A stretch of DNA of 35,447 bases from H111-94 sp034436045 (GTDB taxonomy: Bacteria; Chloroflexota; Ktedonobacteria; Ktedonobacterales; Ktedonobacteraceae). The position numbers were made by a program, and so were the translations under genes. Positions 1 through 7,082 of the stretch are shown piece by piece. Positions within the stretch are counted from its first letter, which is position 1; each line of letters starts with the position of its first letter. Location: positions 1-35,447 of the forward strand of contig DAOTVZ010000226.1 of the NCBI GenBank assembly GCA_034436045.1, written 5' to 3'. The notes under the pieces are model-generated. The model ran no database searches. It saw only the letters and a program-made list of their open reading frames with translations, and was not told the origin of the DNA.

Positions 1-173
1 CCCGTCTGCAAATAGTACTGGCAACCCCAGGAAAATGACTCCCATTCAAATGCCAGCGCTCCCCGCGACCTCTGCGCCAGCACATCCAGCACACGTATCC
101 CCTCACTAATCACCTCCATGCCAATACCATCCCCTGGAATAACGGCTATATGAAATTTCTGCTGCCGGGCCAT
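1..173 (-). CDS. Tartrate/D-malate dehydrogenase-like decarboxylating dehydrogenase (5' end only)
   Basis: Only the first 57 codons are present; the gene runs off the left edge. The translation from the ATG at 171-173 begins MARQQKFHIAVIPGDGIG. IPGDGIG is the N-terminal signature of the isocitrate/isopropylmalate dehydrogenase superfamily. The following segment ending FSWGCQYYLQTG resembles the tartrate dehydrogenase/D-malate dehydrogenase (TtuC/DmlA) branch more than LeuB or Icd. Such enzymes oxidise and decarboxylate a 2-hydroxy acid with NAD+. A clear ribosome binding site (AAAGGAG) sits about 7 bases upstream of the ATG. The gene diverges from the HAD gene at 500. The superfamily is firm from the motif; the substrate branch rests on a short stretch. 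Confidence 0.8.
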   Translation of the reverse strand, partial: MARQQKFHIAVIPGDGIGMEVISEGIRVLDVLAQRSRGALAFEWESFSWGCQYYLQT

Positions 174-499
174 CACACACTCCTTTAAATAATTCAAAAC
201 GCTCTACTCTATGATCACATAACCACCCCTACCTAATCAATATATACCATACTTTCCATCTCACAGGTTTCCAGAAAGCGGAAATATGCCCACGTCGGCA
301 ACAAAACCAGCTTGTCCATACGAAACTGCGCTCCACACTCCAACCTTCACCCTTTTCTCTCGCAATACTCTAAAGAACAAACACAATTAAAGTGGTCTCT
401 CCTTCTGAACGTTTCAATGAAGTGGGGATTTTTAAAGATGGCGATCTTAATCCATAATATATACTATAGATAGTCATAGCACAGAACAAGGAGCGGACA
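174..499. other. Divergent intergenic region
   Basis: This 326-base stretch lies between the leftward dehydrogenase and the rightward HAD gene. I see no credible ORF. It should hold both promoters. Rightward, TATACT at 460-465 is a plausible -10 about 35 bases before the HAD start, without a clear -35. Leftward, the reverse strand has an AT-rich TATATATT-like stretch near 225-240. No strong inverted repeat or RNA element was recognised. Confidence 0.5.
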
Positions 500-1225
500 A
501 TGGCCCTGAATGAAGTAAAAGCACTGACTTTCGATGTGTTTGGTACTGTCGTAGACTATCGCGGCACTATTATCGACGAAGGCGAACAACTCAATCGGCA
601 AAAAGGCTGGCAGATCGATTGGGCAATCGTCGCTGATGCATGGCGCGGGCGCTATCGTCCTTTTATGGAGCGTGTTGCACATGGCGAATTGCCCTGGACA
701 AAACTGGACACGCTGCATCGCATGGCCCTGGAAGAGATACTGGAAGAATTACACATCACAGGTCTGAGCGAGGAAGAGAAAACACAACTCAACTTTGTCT
801 GGCATCGTCTGCGCCCCTGGCACGACGCCGTCGCGGGCCTCACCCGTCTGCGCACCCGCTTCACACTGGCAACCCTCTCCAACGGCAACGTTTCACTCCT
901 GGTCGATATGGCAAAACATAGCCACCTGCCCTGGGACTGTATCTTCTCCGCCGAACTGGCCCGCGCCTATAAACCAGACCCGCGTGTCTATCGGCTAGCC
1001 ATCGAACTGTTGAGCCTGCAACCACACGAAGTCATGATGGTCGCCTCGCATCAAAACGATCTGAGGGCAGCTCAGGCCGAGGGTATGCGCACCGCCTTCA
1101 TCACGCGCCCGCTCGAATTTGGTCGCCATCACATCCCCAATATGACAGCCGACCCCTCCTTCGATATCGTTGCCACCGACCTGATTGATCTGGCCAACAA
1201 GCTGAATACCGACTCTTGGGGTTGA
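500..1225 (+). CDS. Type II haloacid dehalogenase-like HAD hydrolase
   Basis: The 241-residue cytosolic protein has the HAD motifs in the layout of type II 2-haloacid dehalogenases. Motif I is TFDVFGTVVD with the nucleophile Asp at about residue 12. Motif II is TLSNGN near 130. Motif III is YKPDPRVY near 160. Motif IV is MMVASHQNDLRAAQAEGMRT, which matches the AAHxxDLRAAxxxGLRTAF pattern of that branch. Length fits the family. Family members remove halide from 2-haloalkanoates or act as phosphatases, so the real substrate is unknown. The ATG at 500 has AAGGAG about 7 bases upstream. It looks monocistronic: 222 bases and a separate promoter and riboswitch follow before the next gene. Confidence 0.85.
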   Translation: MALNEVKALTFDVFGTVVDYRGTIIDEGEQLNRQKGWQIDWAIVADAWRGRYRPFMERVAHGELPWTKLDTLHRMALEEILEELHITGLSEEEKTQLNFVWHRLRPWHDAVAGLTRLRTRFTLATLSNGNVSLLVDMAKHSHLPWDCIFSAELARAYKPDPRVYRLAIELLSLQPHEVMMVASHQNDLRAAQAEGMRTAFITRPLEFGRHHIPNMTADPSFDIVATDLIDLANKLNTDSWG

Positions 1226-1303
1226 ACCAAACGAACAACTGGAAAACCTCCTACCACTGGTGGGTACCTCTATGAATAAAGTTAAGAAAACATAGCTCTT
1301 TTA

Positions 1304-1312
1304 TGGTATACT
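1304..1312 (+). promoter_or_regulatory. Extended -10 promoter of the fluoride riboswitch transcript
   Basis: TGGTATACT is an extended -10 (TGnTATACT) that would start transcription near 1319, just before the riboswitch aptamer at 1331. A weak -35 (TTAAGA, 1282-1287) sits 19 bases upstream. The same TGnTATACT form occurs before other genes here (17439, 29422 and, on the minus strand, 17370). Confidence 0.6.
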
Positions 1313-1330
1313 ATTTAATAGAGAATCTTT

Positions 1331-1380
1331 CCGGTGATGAAGCTCGCCGAAAAAATCCCAACAAGGGTGATGGCTTCTAC
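1331..1380 (+). ncRNA. Fluoride riboswitch (crcB motif) aptamer
   Basis: The segment matches the conserved skeleton of the fluoride riboswitch: CGGTGATGAAGCTCGCCG, then a run of A, a short CCC/GGG hairpin (TCCCAACAAGGG) and the invariant TGATGGCTTCTAC. It lines up with the Thermotoga petrophila aptamer of known structure, as recalled, with both the GATG and TGATG-CTAC blocks and the pseudoknot partners present. In the fluoride-bound state the 3' CTTCTAC part is held in the aptamer. The same bases form one arm of the terminator at 1373-1415, so fluoride should switch downstream expression on. The assignment is from motif recognition; a covariance-model search would settle it. Confidence 0.88.
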
Positions 1381-1415
1381 AACACGCAATGCGCCGTGCT
1401 GTAGAAGCTTTTTTT
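1373..1415 (+). terminator. Intrinsic terminator, expression platform of the fluoride riboswitch
   Basis: GCTTCTACA (1373-1381) pairs perfectly with TGTAGAAGC (1400-1408); an inner CACG/CGTG stem extends it and seven T residues follow directly. The 5' arm overlaps the 3' end of the aptamer. This is the classic mutually exclusive arrangement of a transcription-terminating ON switch. Confidence 0.9.
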
Positions 1416-1447
1416 CTGCACGGCTGTCTGAGAGGTGATTTTGAGCA

Positions 1448-3169
1448 ATGCTACACGAGAAACAGCAACAGACACAAAGGCAGCATACTTCATCGTCAAT
1501 GACCCTTGAGGTCCAGATACGCCAACCACAACGGGATTGCCCACTCTACGTCTGGGATCGAGAACGGGCGTGCTTACGCTTTCAGGGCACCTACCACGCA
1601 GAGCCAGGGCTTCCCGCTGATATTGCGACGCTCACGCTTGCAGAACACGAAGAAATTCCAGTATTCGTCATCCATGAACAGAGCCTTTCACCGCAAACGC
1701 TGGTCATGGTGCGTTTACTTGGTGCGCTCCATCTCACGTCGGAAATTTCACAAAGCACGCCGGGAGAGACACATCCGCTCGAAGGCACATTCCTCATTAC
1801 CTGTGTGGAAGACGAGAATGAAACATCCCCCACTCACACGTCCGTCGTACTTTTACCTGAGAGAGTGGCCGCCTTGCGTTTCTATATAGAAAAGCACACC
1901 CCTTCGATACCAACAAACAGCCATGCGGTTATCTACTGGGATGCACAGCTCACCGAACAGAAAATTCGTGAGACTCGTCTCTTCCTAAAACGCCGACAGC
2001 GCGAGCAGGCCAGCAAGACCTCCTCCTGGCGCAGCAGCGGAAGCTCTGAACGCCCGGTAGCCTGGCGCGCAGTCGAAGGACTCCCCGCTAGCATACGGCG
2101 ACAACTTGAACAGGACCATTCACTTCTAACGGGTTCCCTCGACCCGCAAGCTCCCTATGCCCAGGCCGAACACCTGATTCGTTTCGTCCCAACACGATTT
2201 CAGGATGCGCTTTCTCATCTCCTATTGGAAGATGAACGTTTACTGGCTTTTATTGAGCGCCCGTTGTTGCGTCAGCGCAGTGGGTGGCTGGGACGGCAGG
2301 AGCGTCTCGCTCATGAAGGACTCTTCCTGGTTACGGATCGACAGGCCCTCTGGCTCTCCGACTACTTCTCATCGCGCAATGACACCACTCTACGCGGCTA
2401 TCATGCCCGCTCATTGCCCCTGGAACGCTTAACTGGCGTGGTCGCATTGACCAACATACACTCAGCGCCATCCTGGATGACTCGCCATCTACCCCAGGAT
2501 CACGTCCATCAACATCTCGCGCTCGCGCTCAATAGTACGACCGGTCGGGAAATACACACCATCGCCTTTCCGGTTGCGGCAGACCTGGAACGCGCATTAC
2601 AGCGCATCGCCGAAATCATGCATGCCTTTCTTCCTCTGTCCGCTGATACAATGGATCGCCGGGTACGACGGGTTGTCCAGGTCGATGCCTATATTCCACG
2701 CGCCGACGAAGCCGCTGCACTCGATAACCTGGGGGGAATGATACCACCGGCATCACGTCACCTGCTGGAACAGGCCCTGGCAACACAGGTAGGTATAACA
2801 CCGGAGCAGCGCCTTGCCTCGGTGCTTGTTCCCGCCCTGGAAGAGTATCAGAGTCCACATCGCCTGATCGTGCTGACGCCCCAGGAAGTGCTGGTTCTCG
2901 ATGAACGAAGAACAGCGCGCTCTTCCATCCAGGTGCAGCACTATCCTTTGCATCAGCTCTCTTCTGCGCAGATCAGCTACTCGCTACTCGGCTCCAATCT
3001 CACGCTGTTCAGGCCACACGGCACAAACGAGCTGGAACGCATCGTCATTCCATTTCAAAGTCCGGCAATGACCATGTTTCTACCTCTCTTTACCCGCCTG
3101 CGTCTTTTGATCAACAGTCCTGCACTTGAGCAGAGCGCACAGGTTAGCGAGAAAGTAGAGGCGCGTTGA
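1448..3169 (+). CDS. Fluoride-riboswitch-controlled protein: pseudo-pyrophosphatase domain plus PH-like domains
   Basis: The 573-residue soluble protein is not a known fluoride exporter. Residues about 18-150 follow the pattern of family I inorganic pyrophosphatase: a strand-rich start, then VWDRERACLRF (compare YDKETGALRL), LPADIATLTL (compare YPADYGFIPGTL), then PVFVIHEQSLSPQTLVMVRL and LGALHL. The catalytic acids are missing: the DGDPxD motif is replaced by HEEIPV, and the KYE and Arg positions are also lost. The domain is therefore likely non-catalytic. Two later segments, about 235-400 (FLVTDRQALWLSDYF) and 455-560 (RLIVLTPQEVLVLDE), look like bacterial PH-like (YokE type) domains. Between them and the first domain is a Ser/Arg-rich linker. 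The ATG at 1448 follows AGAGGTGA. The stop overlaps the start of the next gene. The domain calls are my reading by eye. Confidence 0.6.
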   Translation: MLHEKQQQTQRQHTSSSMTLEVQIRQPQRDCPLYVWDRERACLRFQGTYHAEPGLPADIATLTLAEHEEIPVFVIHEQSLSPQTLVMVRLLGALHLTSEISQSTPGETHPLEGTFLITCVEDENETSPTHTSVVLLPERVAALRFYIEKHTPSIPTNSHAVIYWDAQLTEQKIRETRLFLKRRQREQASKTSSWRSSGSSERPVAWRAVEGLPASIRRQLEQDHSLLTGSLDPQAPYAQAEHLIRFVPTRFQDALSHLLLEDERLLAFIERPLLRQRSGWLGRQERLAHEGLFLVTDRQALWLSDYFSSRNDTTLRGYHARSLPLERLTGVVALTNIHSAPSWMTRHLPQDHVHQHLALALNSTTGREIHTIAFPVAADLERALQRIAEIMHAFLPLSADTMDRRVRRVVQVDAYIPRADEAAALDNLGGMIPPASRHLLEQALATQVGITPEQRLASVLVPALEEYQSPHRLIVLTPQEVLVLDERRTARSSIQVQHYPLHQLSSAQISYSLLGSNLTLFRPHGTNELERIVIPFQSPAMTMFLPLFTRLRLLINSPALEQSAQVSEKVEAR

Positions 3170-3693
3170 TGACCCAACCTGACCAGCATGACACCTTCCC
3201 ACCAACCGCTTCCACACCACGCGGCGTTCACAGAAATCTGCTTAATGATAGCCAGCGCCGCTCGCTCAGCGTGACTTTGCAGCGCGTAGAGATGGCGGCC
3301 TGGCGGCTGGAAGAGGCGCTTACGCAACGCAGCACGCCGCCGCTCGTCCTCACGCGCCTGATCAATCCACTGGATGAGCAGCAACAGACCGCCCTGCTTA
3401 CCCTGGCACGCCTCATACGTCAAGAAATCGCACTCCTGGCCCATGAATATGATCTGGCAGTTACAGAGCAGAATTTCGCGCGCCTGGTGATGGCCGAATT
3501 TACTCTCCTCTGGGCTGATCTCGAAGATGTGCGTCCCCAAAAGCTGCTGCGCTACGGCAATGTGAAACCGGCTCTCCACCAGGTTCTTGATCCGCAGCTA
3601 CAGCATCTAATTCACCTTGTTCTAACGATAGATGCCGTTGGTAGCGGTCGAATAACACCGGAGCAGGTTTTTCCAGCAGGATCATCACAATAA
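3169..3693 (+). CDS. Unrecognised helical protein, second gene of the riboswitch unit
   Basis: The 174-residue protein has no membrane segment or signal peptide. It is mostly predicted helix, rich in Leu, Gln, Arg and Glu, with a central stretch (about 40-130) that could form a helical bundle. The start ATG at 3169 shares its A with the TGA of the upstream gene (TGATG), so it is translationally coupled and should be under the same fluoride riboswitch. A TTG at 3166 would add one residue. I do not recognise a family. Its tight coupling suggests it works with the pseudo-pyrophosphatase protein, but no function can be assigned. Confidence 0.75.
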   Translation: MTQPDQHDTFPPTASTPRGVHRNLLNDSQRRSLSVTLQRVEMAAWRLEEALTQRSTPPLVLTRLINPLDEQQQTALLTLARLIRQEIALLAHEYDLAVTEQNFARLVMAEFTLLWADLEDVRPQKLLRYGNVKPALHQVLDPQLQHLIHLVLTIDAVGSGRITPEQVFPAGSSQ

Positions 3694-3720
3694 CATCTGG
3701 TCGCTACTTTGAGCCGAGCC

Positions 3721-3765
3721 TGAGAAAGAAGACCGTATGTACTGCTATACTTCCTGTCTTTCTCT
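3721..3765. terminator. Possible weak bidirectional hairpin between converging genes
   Basis: GAGAAAGA at 3722-3729 can pair with TCTTTCTC at 3757-3764 across a long loop. It lies between the rightward gene ending at 3693 and the leftward micro-ORF ending at 3796, where a shared terminator would be expected. No clean T-run follows, so this is tentative. Confidence 0.3.
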
Positions 3766-3795
3766 TCGCAACATTTGCTGCCGTTGCCGATACAG

Positions 3796-3906
3796 TTAAA
3801 TCCGCTTCTCAAGCTCGGCCCGTCGCTTTCGTAGAACTTCCATCTTCTCATGACGCTTTTTCTGTAATTCTTCATCATACCTGTCTTGCCTTGAAGGCAG
3901 GGGCAT
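3796..3906 (-). CDS. 36-residue charged micro-protein
   Basis: This short ORF starts with ATG at 3904-3906 and ends with TAA at 3796-3798. It has a very strong ribosome binding site (GAGGAGGAG, about 7 bases before the ATG). The product begins MPLPSRQDRYDEELQKKRHE and continues with KMEVLRKRRAELEKRI. It is highly charged and should form one amphipathic or coiled-coil helix. No family is recognised. The perfect Shine-Dalgarno site and sensible composition argue for a real gene. It faces away from the gas vesicle locus, whose first operator motif is about 175 bases to its right. Confidence 0.6.
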   Translation of the reverse strand: MPLPSRQDRYDEELQKKRHEKMEVLRKRRAELEKRI

Positions 3907-4080
3907 TGCTAGTCTCCTCCTCGCTAAAGGTTAAAAGAGAACGTTTCGTCTCTCGGATGGAGCCGGAAAAGTCTTCAATACTTACACGTTCTGCACAAGA
4001 AATTATATGAAAAAGGAAGAAAGCAGTATAATTATCTTATCTATCTGGAATTAATTTTTATGTTTGAAGCTGGTCATCGT

Positions 4081-4121
4081 TGTCACTTATTACCAATGAG
4101 CAACGTTTACCTAATGAGTAA
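4081..4121 (+). promoter_or_regulatory. Putative operator, copy 1, before gvpA
   Basis: A 29-bp block at 4089-4117 recurs at 10144-10172 with a single mismatch; TGTCAC just upstream is also shared (4081-4086 and 10136-10141). It holds two half-similar dyads of the form TTAC-N6/7-GTAA: TTACCAATGAGCAA (4090-4103) and TTACCTAATGAGTAA (4107-4121), whose starts are 17 bp apart. It lies about 70 bp before gvpA. Both copies precede a gas vesicle transcription unit, which suggests a common regulator. Confidence 0.65.
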
Positions 4122-4189
4122 CATGTTTCCAATACAGGCACAAATACTATGAATAGTAGTGCTTGCTTGAATATAAGGAGATATACATT

Positions 4190-4402
4190 ATGCCCGTAGA
4201 AAAATCAGTTGCGTCTTCAAGCCTCGCTGAAGTTATTGATCGCATCCTTGACAAAGGCATTGTCATTGATGCCTGGGTCAGAATCTCTGCGGTAGGAATC
4301 GAAATTCTGGCCATCGAAGCCAGAGTGGTCATCGCATCCGTTGATACCTACTTGAAATACGCCGAAGCCATTGGCCTCACCGCTAATGTCGCTGCTGCCT
4401 GA
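4190..4402 (+). CDS. gvpA: Gas vesicle major structural protein GvpA
   Basis: The 70-residue protein is an almost canonical GvpA. It contains LAEVIDRILDKGIVIDAW, then VRISAVGIEILAIEARVV, then IASVDTYLKYAEAIGL. GvpA monomers assemble into the ribbed amphiphilic shell of gas vesicles, gas-permeable protein nanocompartments. The ATG at 4190 is chosen over the upstream in-frame ATG at 4163 because it has AAGGAGATATACAT directly before it and gives the standard N-terminus (MPVEKS). It is the first gene of the left gas vesicle unit. The A/S/J family members at 12128 and 12882 are diverged relatives, so this is the shell protein. Confidence 0.98.
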   Translation: MPVEKSVASSSLAEVIDRILDKGIVIDAWVRISAVGIEILAIEARVVIASVDTYLKYAEAIGLTANVAAA

Positions 4403-4408
4403 TAAATT

Positions 4409-4960
4409 ATGCCAACACAAGATAACGAACAGAAGAAACAAGCCGAGAAGAAAGTGGAACTGGATTTTGGCATCGGTAAAATCTCCTTCACTAACTTCTT
4501 TCAAGGAATTGGCAATCTCATCGATTTCGTTTCCAAACTGGAAGAAGAGGGGAAGACCATTGAACAGACCAGGGAATTTACCAGCCCTTCGGGCCACGTC
4601 AAGGCCGTCTATGGTATTTCCGTCAGGACAGGTTCTGGTGGAACACCGACCATTGAGTCCTTTGGCAACATAAAAAAGACACCTCAGGGGCCGGTCGTCG
4701 AAGAAGTGCGACAACCATTAGTGGATGTCTTCGACGAACAGGATCACATTCTAGTCATCGCTGAGTTGCCGGGCGTGGGCGAAGAACACATTCACAGCGA
4801 ACTGAAAGGCGACATTTTAATTCTCTCTGCCGAGAATGAGGATCGCAAATACTATCGGGAAATGGTTTTACCCGCTGACCTCGATGCCAGTACGCTTAAA
4901 AGCAGCTATAAAAACGGCGTATTAGAGATAAGGATCAGTAAGAAACAGCAAACAGTATGA
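4409..4960 (+). CDS. gvpH: Gas vesicle protein GvpH, Hsp20-like
   Basis: The 183-residue protein has a charged N-terminal half with FGIGKISFTNFFQGIGNLID. Its C-terminal alpha-crystallin/Hsp20-type domain (about 100-180) includes PLVDVFDEQDHILVIAELPG, and KNGVLEIRISK matches the GVLxIxI strand of small heat-shock proteins. This is the architecture of GvpH, which in haloarchaea is an Hsp20-like accessory protein. The start is 6 bases after the gvpA stop and has no evident Shine-Dalgarno site, so translation is probably coupled to gvpA. The stop overlaps the next start by 4 bases (ATGA). A role in holding GvpA soluble before assembly is inferred. Confidence 0.88.
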   Translation: MPTQDNEQKKQAEKKVELDFGIGKISFTNFFQGIGNLIDFVSKLEEEGKTIEQTREFTSPSGHVKAVYGISVRTGSGGTPTIESFGNIKKTPQGPVVEEVRQPLVDVFDEQDHILVIAELPGVGEEHIHSELKGDILILSAENEDRKYYREMVLPADLDASTLKSSYKNGVLEIRISKKQQTV

Positions 4961-7071
4961 CCGACACCACGATTCAGCTCAAAGTAGAGGAAGCTAATAC
5001 GCGCGACGTAGGGCGTGGCATTGCTCGCATTGACCCGGAAGTAATGGCAAAACTGGGCATCGATGGCCCTGGCGAAATCGTGAGCCTGAAAGGCCCGCGC
5101 GAAACAGTCGTCAAGGTTATGCCCACTTTTCCGGCACAACGGGGGCGAGGTCTTGTCCAGATCGACGGTATTAGTAGGGAAAACGCGCAAGTAGGATTGG
5201 ACGAACAGGTGAAACTTGCCCGCGTCAAGGTCGCTCCGGCCAGAAGGGTCACACTTTCTCCCTTAACCTCTATGAGAGGCATAGTGACAGATCAGACTTA
5301 CCTTTCAAGACAACTGGCAGATATTCCTGTGATCGTCGGCGATAGCGTGCAAACCGCTCTTTTGGGCACAAAGAAGCAAGATTTTCGTGTGGTCGATACC
5401 GTGCCTTCAGGCCCTGTCATCATCACGGCACAAACTAGCATCACTGTCACCGGCGAGGGAAAGGCAGTAGAAGCGCGCCTGACTTATGAGGATATCGGTG
5501 GATTGGGCGATCAGATAAAGCGCATCCGCGAGATGATCGAACTTCCGCTCCGCTTCCCGCGCGTCTTTGCTCGCCTGGGCATCGATCCCCCCAAAGGCGT
5601 CCTTCTTCACGGCCCACCCGGCTGCGGCAAGACCTTGATCGCCAAAGTGATTGCCAGTGAAACCGATGCCACCTTCCTGCATCTCTCCGGCCCGGAGATC
5701 ATGCACAAATTCTACGGCGAGTCCGAGGCACATCTACGCAGCATTTTTGAGAAGGCCAGACAACATGCGCCCTCTATCCTGTTTCTGGATGAACTGGATG
5801 CCATCGCGCCAAAACGCGAAGAGCTGGGCGGAGAAAAACAGGTTGAACGCAGAGTGGTGGCCCAGTTGCTGGCCCTCATGGACGGCTTAGAGGAACGGGG
5901 CCAGGTCATCATTATCGGCGCAACTAACCTGCCTGACGTCCTTGATCCGGCCTTGCGCCGTCCCGGTCGCTTTGACCGAGAAATCGTCATTCCCATCCCG
6001 GATAAAAATGGCCGCAAGGAAATTCTCGCCATTCACACCAGAGGCATCCCCCTGTCCGACGACGTTGATCTTGAACGATTAGCGTTTTTAACACATGGCT
6101 TCGTAGGCGCTGACCTCGCGGCTTTCGTGCGTGAAGCCGCCATGTACGCGATCCGCCGCCTCATGCCTCGGATCGACTTTGAACGCAAAATCCTGCCGGA
6201 ACAGGCGATTCTGAGCCTGGAGGTCAACATGGAGGATTTCTTAAATGCCTTGCGTGAGATTGAACCTTCGGCCATCCGCGAGGTGTTTACGGAAATCCCA
6301 GAAACAGGTTTTGCCGACATCGGCGACCTGGAGGATATCAAACGTATCCTGACCGAGACTGTGAAAGACCCCTTGTATCACCCCGCCATCTATGCCAGGG
6401 CCAATACCAGGCCCCCCAAAGGCATCCTTTTAACCGGCACACCCGGCACCGGTAAGACCTTGCTGGCAAAGGCGATTGCTAAAGAAGCGGGCGTGAACTT
6501 CATTGCTATTGTCGGCCCCGAACTGCTTTCTAAATACGTCGGCGAAAGCGAACGTGGTGTACGCGAAGTATTCAAAAAGGCCCGCCAGGCTGCTCCTTGC
6601 ATCCTGTTCTTCGATGAGATCGAAACCCTGGTACCTCAGCGTGGCAAGATCGTGGGCGACCAGGTGACAGAGAGGGTCGTTACCCAGTTCTTAACCGAAA
6701 TGGATGGTATCGAAGAATTAAAAGGTGTGCTGGTCCTGGCAAGCACGAATAGACCGGATTTGATCGATCCAGCCCTGCTCAGGCCGGGACGCTTCGATTT
6801 TGTTATCGAGCTTCCAAAGCCTGATGTGAAGACGCGCGAGGAAATCTTCCGCGTTCACACCAGAGGAAAGCCTTTAGCCAAGGATATTTCCTTGCCTGCT
6901 CTGGCCCAGGAAACCGCTGGCCTGGTAGGAGCCGATATCGCTTCCATTTGCCAGAAGGCCAGCCTGCTGGCTATTCGAGAATTTCTCGCCAGCAAAGAGG
7001 AGGATGTAGAACGATTCATCATTGAAAAACGGCACTTCATGGAAGCCATGCAAAGTGTCGTGGGAGCGTGA
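4957..7071 (+). CDS. CDC48/VAT-type double AAA+ ATPase in the gas vesicle operon
   Basis: The 704-residue protein has a CDC48 N-domain (about 1-160) followed by two AAA modules. D1 has Walker A GPPGCGKT (about 218) and Walker B ILFLDELDA (about 274), with IGATN sensor 1 and RRPGRFDRE arginine-finger region. D2 has Walker A GTPGTGKT (about 493), Walker B ILFFDEIET (about 549) and LLRPGRFDF. All key ATPase residues are present, so it should be an active hexameric unfoldase or segregase. It overlaps gvpH by 4 bases and the next gvpF follows within 15 bases, so it is embedded in the operon. Gas vesicle loci usually encode GvpN, a different MoxR-type AAA ATPase, and I see no gvpN here. This protein may fill that role or remodel GvpA assemblies. 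A longer paralogue lies at 26628. Confidence 0.92.
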   Translation: MTDTTIQLKVEEANTRDVGRGIARIDPEVMAKLGIDGPGEIVSLKGPRETVVKVMPTFPAQRGRGLVQIDGISRENAQVGLDEQVKLARVKVAPARRVTLSPLTSMRGIVTDQTYLSRQLADIPVIVGDSVQTALLGTKKQDFRVVDTVPSGPVIITAQTSITVTGEGKAVEARLTYEDIGGLGDQIKRIREMIELPLRFPRVFARLGIDPPKGVLLHGPPGCGKTLIAKVIASETDATFLHLSGPEIMHKFYGESEAHLRSIFEKARQHAPSILFLDELDAIAPKREELGGEKQVERRVVAQLLALMDGLEERGQVIIIGATNLPDVLDPALRRPGRFDREIVIPIPDKNGRKEILAIHTRGIPLSDDVDLERLAFLTHGFVGADLAAFVREAAMYAIRRLMPRIDFERKILPEQAILSLEVNMEDFLNALREIEPSAIREVFTEIPETGFADIGDLEDIKRILTETVKDPLYHPAIYARANTRPPKGILLTGTPGTGKTLLAKAIAKEAGVNFIAIVGPELLSKYVGESERGVREVFKKARQAAPCILFFDEIETLVPQRGKIVGDQVTERVVTQFLTEMDGIEELKGVLVLASTNRPDLIDPALLRPGRFDFVIELPKPDVKTREEIFRVHTRGKPLAKDISLPALAQETAGLVGADIASICQKASLLAIREFLASKEEDVERFIIEKRHFMEAMQSVVGA

Positions 7072-7082
7072 GAGGAACACAT

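Noticed and set aside
464..718. Leftward ORF over the start of the HAD gene
   Set aside because: It is antisense to a well-supported gene with clear HAD motifs and has no ribosome binding site or recognisable product.
4163..4189. Upstream in-frame start for gvpA
   Set aside because: It would place nine extra residues before the canonical GvpA N-terminus and precede the strong ribosome binding site that serves the ATG at 4190.
4181..4192. Resemblance of the gvpA leader (AAGGAGATATACAT) to the phage T7 gene 10 / expression-vector leader
   Set aside because: A short purine-rich Shine-Dalgarno context; no other vector sequence around it, so it is coincidence rather than contamination.
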